Shown in pieces: positions 46,801-55,267 of a stretch of DNA of 64,000 bases. Numbering within the stretch: position 1 is the stretch's first letter; every line of letters begins with the position of its first letter. Below the pieces are notes generated by a model, which made no database searches, was not told where the DNA came from, and was given only the letters and a program-made list of their open reading frames with translations. The stretch is from Hyphomicrobium sp. Lineage in GTDB: Bacteria > Pseudomonadota > Alphaproteobacteria > Rhizobiales > Hyphomicrobiaceae. Where the stretch lies: contig JABFRT010000025.1 of NCBI GenBank assembly GCA_013141015.1, forward strand, positions 16,301 through 80,300, in the 5' to 3' direction. Both the position numbers and the translations under genes were made by a program.

Positions 46801-47389
46801 GGCCCGAAAAGTCAAAAATTCGGAAGCCCTTCTCACCGATCTATGGCGCCAGGCTACGGACTGCAGCGATGAGGGCAATGAAGCCGAAGCCTATAAACAT
46901 ATTTTGCGCGTGCTTGAGTTGGATTCTCACAACCCCGTCGTACATTACAATCTGGGCTGTTCTGCAGAATATCTGGGCAAGCACCGATTGGCCGGTGAGC
47001 ACTTCACGGACGCTATTGATTTGGATCCGTCATATGCCGACGCGTATTTTATGCGAGCCGTGTCCTATGATCATCTCAAAAGACATGATCTGGCAGTAAA
47101 GGATTGTGCAAAGGCGCTAGACATCAACCCCGATGACGCAATGACCTACAACAATCGCGGTATCTCGCATTGTTGGTCGGGCAATGCTCGTCAAGCCATG
47201 AGGGACTATAATAAATCAATCAGACTTGATCCGAACGTCGCGCGTTTCTATTTCAATCGCGGAATGCTTTCTGAAAAGATGAGAAATTGGGATCGCGCGG
47301 CCTCCGATTTCCAAACCGCTATCGGAATAGATCCGAACCATGCAGGCTCTTTGGCAAGGCTGAAGTTGCTCAAAGCGGGCAAGTGCTGA
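46801..47389 (+). CDS. Tetratricopeptide-repeat protein
   Basis: A 195-residue protein with about four TPR motifs (for example VVHYNLGCSAEYLGKHRLAG and ADAYFMRAVSYDHLKRHDLA), each 34 residues, forming a protein-binding scaffold. It starts with TTG after AAAGGA. It is more A/T-rich than its neighbours and may be acquired. The partner protein is unknown. Confidence 0.8.
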
Positions 47390-47440
47390 AAGCTGCAGTA
47401 GGTGTTCTGGTTACTGCACGTTTGGCTACTGCGCCGTCTG

Positions 47441-47640
47441 TCCCCCTCCCCTCAGGGGAGGGGTTAGGGGTGGGGTGAAGAGCTAGGCGTGATGGCACCC
47501 GAGCGCTTTTTAAAGTTCATCAGCGCAGTAAATTTTGCGAGCAAGGCAATTTGGATTTGGCACAATTGAGCGCACCCCGGACTGCAACTCTTGTGGCTTC
47601 TCCCCACCCCGGCCCCTCCCCGCTGGGGAGGGGAGCGCCC
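47441..47640. repeat. Palindromic CCCCTCCCC repeats in inverted orientation
   Basis: CCCCTCCCCTCAGGGGAGGGG with GGGGTGGGG at 47441-47476 and its inverse (CCCCACCCCGGCCCCTCCCC with CTGGGGAGGGG) at 47601-47634. They flank an A/T-rich spacer. REP-like. The second copy touches the N-terminal coding part of the next gene. Confidence 0.65.
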
Positions 47641-48320
47641 ACCGCATCCGCGTTGTCGGCAGCTTCGATGAACTGGTTTCCGCTCGCTTTGCGGGTGACG
47701 TGAACGCGCTGTGCTGGCCGCGCCAACTGCCGGGTGATTTCCAGGAAATCATCGCGACGCTCGATGCGGGCGACGGCATGACCACGATTGAGGCCGACGA
47801 TCTCTATGCACTCACGCTCAGCCCCGCAGGTGCCGCCGCGCGCGCTGCGCTGTTGTCCGATCAGGCGCTGCTTGCCGGTCACGGCCTTCAGCCGGCACTC
47901 GATTGCATCTGCGGACAACAGCGCCACGACGCGGCGGGCGTGATTCCGACTGACGTCTATTCATTCCATGCCGATAGCGCGACGGTCGAAGCCGATACAT
48001 ATCTTTGCACCTATGCCGGTCGTGCGTCGGAAGGGCTTGCCAATGACGCGGCGATTCTCCGGGTCGATGTTCCCGAAACGCGGGCCCAATTGTTGAAAGC
48101 CTACGGCGGTTTGGACGACGACGGTTTCGCAGCCTATCTCAGCGAGCATTGCTATGACTTGCATTATGCGGCGCTGGCCGGCGCCCAGCCCTACACGTTC
48201 GGGCTTCACAACCTGTGGCGGATCGCGATTGCGTATCCGGGCTCGCCCGTCCTGCCCTGCATCCACCGGGCGCCGTTAACGCTGCCGGGTGATCCGGCCC
48301 GCCTCCTGCTGATCAGCTGA
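47535..48320 (+). CDS. Conserved uncharacterised protein, 5' end altered
   Basis: The core (VVGSFDELVSARFAGDVNAL, then CWPRQLPGDFQEII and a C-terminal LYDLHYA-like stretch, HCYDLHYAALAGAQP, ending with PCIHRAPLTLPGD and LLLIS) looks like a conserved family whose members normally begin close to the V-V-G-S-F part. Here no ATG or GTG lies there. The frame runs back through the palindromic repeat to a TTG at 47535. So the original start may have been removed when the repeat arrived. Several Cys and His occur in the C-terminal third (CTYAG, HCYDLH, CIH). Function unknown. Confidence 0.6.
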   Translation: MRARQFGFGTIERTPDCNSCGFSPPRPLPAGEGSAHRIRVVGSFDELVSARFAGDVNALCWPRQLPGDFQEIIATLDAGDGMTTIEADDLYALTLSPAGAAARAALLSDQALLAGHGLQPALDCICGQQRHDAAGVIPTDVYSFHADSATVEADTYLCTYAGRASEGLANDAAILRVDVPETRAQLLKAYGGLDDDGFAAYLSEHCYDLHYAALAGAQPYTFGLHNLWRIAIAYPGSPVLPCIHRAPLTLPGDPARLLLIS

Positions 48321-48460
48321 GGCTCAGAAACAACTGTATTCGTGGGCTGTGCCATTGATGCTTGGCCGTAATATCACTAGGTTATGCAACGACTCGTTCG
48401 ATATCGGGTCAACGGCATTCGCGCGCACGCGCCCCACATTTCGTTCGAAGGAGCACGTCT

Positions 48461-48760
48461 ATGGGTTTCCGCTTTCAGAAGCGCTTCAGCGTCCTGCCGG
48501 GCGTGAAGATCAACCTGTCGAAGTCGCGCGTCTCGACCACAATTGGCGGTAAGGGTGCCGGCGTCAACATTGGCCCCGATGGCAAGCCGATGGTGACGGT
48601 CGGCATTCCCGGCACCGGCATGAGCTACCGCCAGCAGCTTGGCGTCGGGCATTTGGTTGTTGGCGTGGTTCTGCTGGCAGCCCTCGCGGGCATAGCCTAC
48701 TGGATGTTCCCCGATCAGGTGCGCATGGCGCTGCATTGGTGGCAGCCGAAGTGGTTCTAA
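48461..48760 (+). CDS. DUF4236 domain protein with membrane helix
   Basis: A 99-residue protein. The DUF4236 core (MGFRFQKRFSVLPGVKINLS then TIGGKGAGVNIGPDGKP and PGTGMSYR) is followed by a C-terminal membrane helix (LVVGVVLLAALAGIAYWMF). GAAGGAG lies eight bases before the ATG. The core is often found with toxin-immunity or unknown secretion contexts; here it stands alone. Confidence 0.85.
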   Translation: MGFRFQKRFSVLPGVKINLSKSRVSTTIGGKGAGVNIGPDGKPMVTVGIPGTGMSYRQQLGVGHLVVGVVLLAALAGIAYWMFPDQVRMALHWWQPKWF

Positions 48761-48790
48761 TTTTCTGAACCTGTCCGCATCGAAATACAG

Positions 48791-48822
48791 AACCGCGCGA
48801 GGGCCCCTCGCGCGGTTTTTTG
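48791..48822 (+). terminator. Rho-independent terminator
   Basis: ACCGCGCGAGGG-CCCCTCGCGCGGT then six T. It ends the DUF4236 gene; the T-run points only in the plus direction. Confidence 0.85.
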
Positions 48823-48843
48823 CTTTGCAAAACGTGCCGCCGC

Positions 48844-50748
48844 TTAGCTCAGCTTGCGGTCGCCGATCTTGGCTTGAATGTCTTCGAGCACGCCCGGATC
48901 GTCGATGGTGGCGGGCACCGTCCACGGTTCGTGATCGGCGATCTTGCGCAGCGTATTGCGCAGGATTTTGCCCGAGCGCGTTTTCGGCAAGCGATTGACG
49001 ACCACCAGCGTCTTGAAGGCTGCGACCGCACCAATGTGATTGCGAACCAGTGCCATGACTTCCTTTTCGATATCGGCATCGGGGCGGTTGACGTTGGCGT
49101 TCAGCACCGCAAAGCCAACCGGCATTTGGCCCTTGAGTTCGTCGGCAACGCCGATAACCGCGGATTCCGCGATGTCGGGATGCATGGCCATGACTTCTTC
49201 CATCTGTCCGGTCGAGAGGCGGTGGCCAGCAACGTTGATCACATCGTCGGTGCGCGCCATCACGTTGACGTAGCCGTCCTCATCGCGGAAGCCCGCATCC
49301 GCCGTGGTGTAGTAGCCGGGGAAGTCGCGCAGGTAGGCATTGTGGAAGCGCTCGTTGGCATTCCACAGCGTTGGCAAGCATCCGGGCGGCAGCGGCAGCT
49401 TGATCGCCAGAGTGCCCGGCATATTGGGGCCTGTGACTGGAACACCGCGATCATCCAGCACGTCGATGGTGTAACCCGGCATCGGCACGCCGCTTGAGCC
49501 GTACTTGACCGGCAGCACGCCAAGGCCAACCGGGTTGCCGCAAATCGGCCAGCCGGTTTCGGTCTGCCACCAGTGATCGATGACCGGCACGCCGAGGTGG
49601 CGCTCTGACCATTTTATGGTTTCAGGGTCAGCGCGTTCGCCAGCCAGGAACAGCGTGCGCATCGACGAAAGATCGTATTTCTTGATGAATTCGCCCTGGC
49701 CGTCTTCGCGCTTGATGGCGCGGATGGCGGTTGGCGCGGTGAACAGTGCCGAGACTTTGTGCTGTGAAATCACCCGCCAGAATGCGCCCGCGTCCGGTGT
49801 GCCGACCGGCTTGCCTTCATAGAGTAGCGTCGTCGAGCCGTTGAGCAGCGGCGCGTAGACGATATACGAATGACCAACGATCCAGCCGACGTCGGACGCG
49901 GCCCAGAAGACTTCGCCCGGCTTGATGTCGTAGTGGTTGGGCATGGTCCATTTGAGCGCGACCATGTGGCCGCCGGCTTCGCGCACGATACCCTTCGGCG
50001 CGCCCGTGGTGCCGGACGTGTAGAGAATATACAGCGGATCGTTGGAGCCGATCGACACGCATGGGCTGGTGCGGCCCTGCGCCTTGGCGTCTGCAATGGT
50101 CGCGGCCCAATCAAAGTCGCGGCCCGCAACCAAATCGCCCGGCGCCATGTCCCGCTGCAGCACCAAACAATAGTTGGGCTTGTGCTCTGCGAGGTCGATG
50201 GCGGCGTCAAGCAGCGGCTTGTACTTGACGACGCGCGTGCCTTCGATGCCGCCCGACGCCGACAGGATCATGACAGGCTTTGAATCGTTGATGCGGGTGG
50301 CAAGTTCGGCAGACGCAAATCCACCGAACACCACAGAGTGGACAGCGCCGATACGCGCGCACGCCAGCATGGCCATCACGGCTTGCGGAACAAGCGGCAT
50401 GTAAATGATGATACGGTCGCCCTTCTTCACGCCCATGTCGGTCATCACGCCAGCCAGCGTCGCGACTTCATGGGTCAGCTCAGAGTAGCTGTAGGTTTTG
50501 ATCGTCGATGTGACGGGGCTATCGTAGATGAGTGCCGCAGCATCGCCGCGTCCTTCATCAACGTGCCGGTCGAGACAATTGTAAGCGGTTGAACATTCCC
50601 CGCCTGTGAACCAGCGGCCATATTCGCCTTGGGCCGGATCGAACACCCGGTCATACGGTTTTGACCACACCAACGCGCGTGCGGCCTCGCCCCAGAATGC
50701 TTGCGGATCGCGTTGGCACGCGTCATAGACTTCATGATAACGGCTCAC
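48844..50748 (-). CDS. prpE: Propionyl-CoA synthetase (acyl-CoA ligase)
   Basis: A 634-residue AMP-forming acyl-CoA synthetase. The adenylation motif is YTSGTTGAPKG, and the acetylatable Lys is in TRSGKILRN near the C-terminus. The opening (YHEVYDACQRDPQAFWGEAA) and GGECSTAYNCLDRH are closer to propionyl-CoA synthetases than to acetyl-CoA synthetases. The reaction is propionate plus ATP plus CoA to propionyl-CoA plus AMP plus PPi. With mutA and scpA it would feed propionate into succinyl-CoA. The GTG at 50748 has GGAGGG eight bases upstream and is preferred over an ATG at 50784. Confidence 0.88.
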   Translation of the reverse strand: MSRYHEVYDACQRDPQAFWGEAARALVWSKPYDRVFDPAQGEYGRWFTGGECSTAYNCLDRHVDEGRGDAAALIYDSPVTSTIKTYSYSELTHEVATLAGVMTDMGVKKGDRIIIYMPLVPQAVMAMLACARIGAVHSVVFGGFASAELATRINDSKPVMILSASGGIEGTRVVKYKPLLDAAIDLAEHKPNYCLVLQRDMAPGDLVAGRDFDWAATIADAKAQGRTSPCVSIGSNDPLYILYTSGTTGAPKGIVREAGGHMVALKWTMPNHYDIKPGEVFWAASDVGWIVGHSYIVYAPLLNGSTTLLYEGKPVGTPDAGAFWRVISQHKVSALFTAPTAIRAIKREDGQGEFIKKYDLSSMRTLFLAGERADPETIKWSERHLGVPVIDHWWQTETGWPICGNPVGLGVLPVKYGSSGVPMPGYTIDVLDDRGVPVTGPNMPGTLAIKLPLPPGCLPTLWNANERFHNAYLRDFPGYYTTADAGFRDEDGYVNVMARTDDVINVAGHRLSTGQMEEVMAMHPDIAESAVIGVADELKGQMPVGFAVLNANVNRPDADIEKEVMALVRNHIGAVAAFKTLVVVNRLPKTRSGKILRNTLRKIADHEPWTVPATIDDPGVLEDIQAKIGDRKLS

Positions 50749-51066
50749 CCGGCAGTCCCTCCCTGGTCCGCGCGCACGTATCAAACGGCCCGCAGAAATA
50801 GTATTTTTATCCGGTCATTCCTCCCGCGCGCCGCCGCCCCGCCTGCACGTTGAGTGGCTGGCTTGGGGGCAGCGCTGGCGCCAGCACTCTGGCAACCCGG
50901 CGCGGAAACGACAAGCGCCCAAAGCTGCGGAAAATCACTTTTTGAGTTGTGGTGCGTGGCAGCACAGCTGCTGAGATTTCGACTTTGGTACAAGGCGCGG
51001 GGTGCAATAGGGCGTTAGCCGCCGGTTTCACCATTTGAGATTGGAGTGGTGTGGAAAGGGTGCGCG
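50749..51066. other. Intergenic region upstream of prpE
   Basis: No gene was found. It contains the prpE promoter. No clear operator or terminator was recognised. Confidence 0.4.
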
Positions 51067-52329
51067 CTATTGTTTGGCCATTACCGGCGCCGATAAGGGC
51101 GGCGGGGTTGGCTTATGGCTCCACTGGCCGCCTGACCGTCCGATCCGGCGTCCTTCTTCAAACAGTGCCGCTTGATATTCTGGGTCGAAGAATTCTTTGG
51201 CCTTCATCGTGAACGTCGGCGGCACGGCGAGCAGGTTGAACTCCGCGCCCGCGTCCTGCGCCAAGCGGTGGATGCGGTAGAGCTCCAACAGGTTCTGGCT
51301 TTTGGTCAGCGTTAGAATGGCGCGCGCGGCAATTGAAATCGCCTTCGGCTTCGTCACGTCGGATTCCGGCGTGATCTTGCCGTTCTTGATGATGTAAAGC
51401 TTGCGGATCGGCGGCGCTGGATAGAGCGCATCGAACGCCTTGAACGGCGCCTGCACCGGCAGCACGAACACTTCGCGCGTTACGCCGCCATCGACGTGCA
51501 ATTCGTCATACGGCTTGCCGCCCGCAACAACCGGTATCGAGACCGGCGGCAATGCGCCGGGAATAGCGGCCGACGCCAGGATCACGCTGCGGAAAAGGTC
51601 GAGTGCTTCATCGTTGCCGTGCCGGGCAATCTCGCCCATATTCCAAACCACCGGGCGCTGCGCATCAAGGTTGGTCGTTAGCACAAACAGCATGCGGCCT
51701 TTGGAATACTCGTGCGCTACCGCGCGCAGCATTTTCTTATCGACGTATTGCGCAATCAGCGCGACCAGCGGCGCATTGTCGGCCAGCGCCGGACCACCAA
51801 GCAAGCCGGGCAGGATCGACGTGGTGATGACTTCGTTGGTTTGATACTGCGTCCAGATTTCTTTGAGCTGACGATCATAGCGGGAGCCAAGGAACGCAAA
51901 CGGCGCGATGATTGCGCCAGCGCTGACTCCGGTGACAATTTCAAATTCCGGCCGCGTTCCGCGTTCGCTCCACCCCGTCAATACGCCGGCACCAAACGCG
52001 CCATCACCGCCGCCGCCTGACAGAGCCAGGGTTTCAACAACCGGGCGGCCGTCTACAACCGACGAATTTTGCGCGAGGCGCGGCAGATTGGGTAAGCGGC
52101 GGCGGACCTCTGCGCTGATGTCGCCGGGCGCGTCATCGGCCCAAGATCGCACGCCCGGCATATCGGCCATTTTGGCGCTGGCCGCCAGCCGCGCGTCGCC
52201 GATGCCGTTATGCGCCATAATCGACGCGCAGCCGCTGAGGCTGACGGACGCCAACGCCAACACACCCGCCAATACCTGACGCAAACGACGCAACTCAAAT
52301 TCCCCCGAACGCAGTCTAGCTGCCCGCAT
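51067..52329 (-). CDS. Patatin-like phospholipase, lipoprotein
   Basis: A 420-residue lipoprotein: signal peptide with a lipobox (LSGCAS, Cys34) and a patatin domain with the oxyanion loop GGGGDGAFGAG, nucleophile GVSAG and Asp in VDGGV. It hydrolyses acyl esters of phospholipids; the localisation is at a membrane facing the periplasm. A TTG at 52293 with GGGGGAA before it is an alternative start. It is co-directional with, and follows, a second patatin gene. Confidence 0.88.
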   Translation of the reverse strand: MRAARLRSGEFELRRLRQVLAGVLALASVSLSGCASIMAHNGIGDARLAASAKMADMPGVRSWADDAPGDISAEVRRRLPNLPRLAQNSSVVDGRPVVETLALSGGGGDGAFGAGVLTGWSERGTRPEFEIVTGVSAGAIIAPFAFLGSRYDRQLKEIWTQYQTNEVITTSILPGLLGGPALADNAPLVALIAQYVDKKMLRAVAHEYSKGRMLFVLTTNLDAQRPVVWNMGEIARHGNDEALDLFRSVILASAAIPGALPPVSIPVVAGGKPYDELHVDGGVTREVFVLPVQAPFKAFDALYPAPPIRKLYIIKNGKITPESDVTKPKAISIAARAILTLTKSQNLLELYRIHRLAQDAGAEFNLLAVPPTFTMKAKEFFDPEYQAALFEEGRRIGRSGGQWSHKPTPPPLSAPVMAKQ

Positions 52330-52455
52330 ACTGACATGCAGGCAGCGCAGCGAAGACTAGCATGGGTTTTATGAGGAATGGGTGACTTCGGGCAACCTAT
52401 TGGCGGGCATCGTCCGGTTGTACCACTCCAATCGGTGCTGATCCGCCACGGCTGG

Positions 52456-54270
52456 TCAATTTTGCCGTACCCGAATTTCAGCCAGGGTATGGGCGTAGGC
52501 CGCCTGCACCAGTTCGGTATGGCGCCGCCAGTCGAGCGCGCCCATGCCCTCCGGTGCCGGCGGCACCAGCAGCCAGTCTTCCGGGCCGAGATGCTGCTCA
52601 AACCGGCCGCGGTTGGCCATCAGGCTGCGGACCAGAACGGTGGCGGCCGAGGGCGCTGCGGGCAGTGTGCCTCGGCCAAACGGATTGACCGTCCGCCACA
52701 GCAGCGGGCCGCGCGCGGGAAGCGCATCATAGTCAACCGCGAAACGCTCGGCCTCGCGCGTGTTGAAGCTCACCACAACATTGGGTCCGGTCTTGAGCGC
52801 ATGCATCACTTCAACCGGCACGTTGGCGATTACCGAGCCATCGACCAGCATCCGGCCATCGTCGCTGTAGAAGGGCGGCAGCAGACCTGGGATCGCGGCA
52901 CTGGCGCGGATCGCTTGCCAGATGGGCCCGAAGCGATGCACCTCGACCGCGCCGCTCGCGAGATCGGCGGACGCCGCGAAGTAGGGGATCCACACGTCTT
53001 CAATGCGGACGTTGCCATATTCGCTTTGCAAATGCCGGTCGAAGTGGGTGTGATCGAGCAGGCTGTAACGCGGCAGTGTATAGTGCGCGAGTGCTTTACC
53101 CTCGATGAACATCCGGTGGACGCGGGCGTCGATCTCATCAGCCGGCAAGTTCTGCGCGAACGCCGCCGCCATTGCAGCCCCGCCCGACGTGCCGCCGAAA
53201 TAGTCAAGCGCAGGGCCTGCTTCTCGAAACGCTTTGTAGATGCCGATGTGCGCCGCGCAATACGCGCCGCCGCCGCAGGCCACAAAGCCCATCGCCGTGC
53301 CGCGCAAGAACCGCCATAACCGTTCGATGCTGCCGGCATCATCACACGCGACGTGGTGGTGCATCAGGGGTGTGCGAGCGCTCAACCAATGACGTGTGCC
53401 CTGCACGGCACCGCTGCGCGCATGTACGATCACCAAGCGATGCGATACGGGGCGATGCAGGGTGGCGGCGAAAGCTTCCAGCGCATTGAGCGGCACCGCG
53501 CTGCCAAGTGGGCCTTCCGGGTGTGCGCCAACGGCCAGGATCGCATCCGCTTGGCGGATCGCTTTTTCACTCCACGGCGTCAGCGAATCATCTGCCACAA
53601 ACACGATTGTGCTGAAGCGGGCCTCGAGATCATTGAGTGCTTCGGTGGTTGCCGCGCCGGCTGATGCGCCATTGCCGACGGATTGACCGATGGACTGCGA
53701 AGAAGCGATCAGCGTATTCGGAGTTGCGGCCGCAGCGGATGTAAATGCCTCGAGAAATGCTGGTGGAATGGCCGCACTGCCAGCGCGGATCAAGGCCAGC
53801 GTGCGCGGCCGCGGGCCCGCGCGGCCCATCTCGCTGGCGCTCTTGCGCAAAGCCGTGCTTACGCGCGTTTCAGCGGCCAAACGTGCGGCAAGCGTGGCGG
53901 TGAGCGCCTGCCAGATCGCGGGCGTGCGCTGCGAGATGCCGTCGAAATCGGCGCGGGTCAGACGCACGACGACAGCGTCGCGAATGGCCCGCACGGTTGC
54001 GGTACGCGTGCCGCCGGCAAAGAACGCGATTTCACCAATGGTGGCGCCCTGGCCGATTTCCGTCACAGGTTCTGGGTTGCCGCCGGTCTCAACAGCGAAG
54101 CGCCCCGAGACCACAACGTACAACGCATCTGCCGCGTCCCCTTCGCTGACAATGCAGGTGCCACGCGCGACCGGCAGCGGTTCTAAGCGCGCCTCCAGCA
54201 GCGCCAAGTCAGCGGCCGGCAAACCTTGGAAGGTGGCGACGTGCGTGAGGCGGAACGGTTGGAACGGCAT
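52456..54270 (-). CDS. Patatin-like protein with cyclic-nucleotide-binding domain
   Basis: A 604-residue NTE-type protein. The N-terminal CAP-like cNMP-binding domain (about residues 10-125, IGEIAFFAGGTRTATVRA is the phosphate-binding cassette) is followed by a Rossmann-like spacer and a patatin domain (about 325-515). The patatin motifs are GGGAYCAAHIG (oxyanion loop; R in the usual GGxRGxxHIG is replaced), GTSGGAAM (nucleophile Ser) and DGSVIANVP (catalytic Asp). Such proteins are lysophospholipases of the inner membrane. The cNMP domain may regulate activity. Confidence 0.88.
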   Translation of the reverse strand: MPFQPFRLTHVATFQGLPAADLALLEARLEPLPVARGTCIVSEGDAADALYVVVSGRFAVETGGNPEPVTEIGQGATIGEIAFFAGGTRTATVRAIRDAVVVRLTRADFDGISQRTPAIWQALTATLAARLAAETRVSTALRKSASEMGRAGPRPRTLALIRAGSAAIPPAFLEAFTSAAAATPNTLIASSQSIGQSVGNGASAGAATTEALNDLEARFSTIVFVADDSLTPWSEKAIRQADAILAVGAHPEGPLGSAVPLNALEAFAATLHRPVSHRLVIVHARSGAVQGTRHWLSARTPLMHHHVACDDAGSIERLWRFLRGTAMGFVACGGGAYCAAHIGIYKAFREAGPALDYFGGTSGGAAMAAAFAQNLPADEIDARVHRMFIEGKALAHYTLPRYSLLDHTHFDRHLQSEYGNVRIEDVWIPYFAASADLASGAVEVHRFGPIWQAIRASAAIPGLLPPFYSDDGRMLVDGSVIANVPVEVMHALKTGPNVVVSFNTREAERFAVDYDALPARGPLLWRTVNPFGRGTLPAAPSAATVLVRSLMANRGRFEQHLGPEDWLLVPPAPEGMGALDWRRHTELVQAAYAHTLAEIRVRQN

Positions 54271-54354
54271 TGGGGCGCCCGCGGATGCTGATCGCTCAGC
54301 TATACCACGGTGCGCCCCAAGATTTCAGATCAAGTCGTGCGATAGGGTGAAGGC

Positions 54355-54945
54355 TTAACCCATCAGGCTTTCCACGTGTTCCCAGTTGACCAGGTTGTCG
54401 AACCAGGCTTCCAGGTATTTCTGACGGGCGTTGCGGTAGTCGATGTAATAGCTGTGCTCCCAGACGTCGCATCCGAGGATCGGCTGGCTGCCGTGCATCA
54501 GCGGGTTTTCGCCGTTTGGCGTTTTTTGAACTTCGAGTTTGCCGTCCTTGATCGACAGCCAAGCCCAGCCGGAGCCAAACTGCGTCAATCCAGCCTGGAC
54601 GAAATCAGCGCGGACCTTATCGAAGCCGCCCGCTGCATCGACAAGCGTCTGCAACTTGCCCGGAAGCTTTTTGCCGCCGCCGCCTTTCTTCATCCAGCTC
54701 CAGAAGTGCAAATGATTGAAGTGCTGGCCGACGTTGTTGATCAGGCCGGCATTTTTATCGGCATAAGCATTGCGGCAGATATCTTCCAGTGACTGGCCTT
54801 CGTACTTTGATCCAGCGAGCAGCTTGTTGCCGTTATCGACGTAGGCCTGATGATGCTTATCGTGGTGGAACTGCAGGGTCTCAACCGACATGAACGGCGT
54901 CAATGCGTCGTAGGCATACGGTAGATCGGGGAGTTTCAAGGTCAT
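54355..54945 (-). CDS. sodB: Superoxide dismutase, Fe/Mn type
   Basis: A 196-residue cytoplasmic enzyme that disproportionates superoxide. Metal ligands are His27 (FHHDKHH), His in QHFNHLHFW, and Asp and His in CDVWEHSYYIDY. The Gly/Gln pattern (LTQFGSGWAWL) is closer to the Fe form. The start at 54945 (MTLKLPDLPYAYD) is preferred over 55026. The divergent upstream gene is the MacA-like adaptor. Confidence 0.93.
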   Translation of the reverse strand: MTLKLPDLPYAYDALTPFMSVETLQFHHDKHHQAYVDNGNKLLAGSKYEGQSLEDICRNAYADKNAGLINNVGQHFNHLHFWSWMKKGGGGKKLPGKLQTLVDAAGGFDKVRADFVQAGLTQFGSGWAWLSIKDGKLEVQKTPNGENPLMHGSQPILGCDVWEHSYYIDYRNARQKYLEAWFDNLVNWEHVESLMG

Positions 54946-55267
54946 GAACAGACACTCTTTTGTTGGTTTGAGAACACGGGGAAAAGGACTGAGGCCAACC
55001 CTAGCCTCCGGCCAGGACTGAGACAAGCGAACTGACGCGCCAGGCGGCTACATGCCCGCTAACAGGATAACGGTGCGGCGAGCTGCCGGTTCCGGTGGTG
55101 ACACAACTCAGAGGTGTCCAAACCGCCGTTCAGACGCTAGTCATGCTGGGAGCACTAGAACGGCTATATAAGTGCTGCGACGGAAGTAAATCGATCCGCC
55201 GTTCTTCACGTACACAGCCCAAGGCCCGCGCCTTAGCGAGGAAACTGCTACCGATGCAAGACCGCAC
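54946..55267. other. Intergenic region between sodB and the MacA-like gene
   Basis: No gene seen. The divergent promoters should lie here. No operator was recognised. Confidence 0.4.

Noticed and set aside
48825..48832. TTTGCAAA as a PccR site for prpE
   Set aside because: It lies at the 3' end of prpE, not in its promoter.
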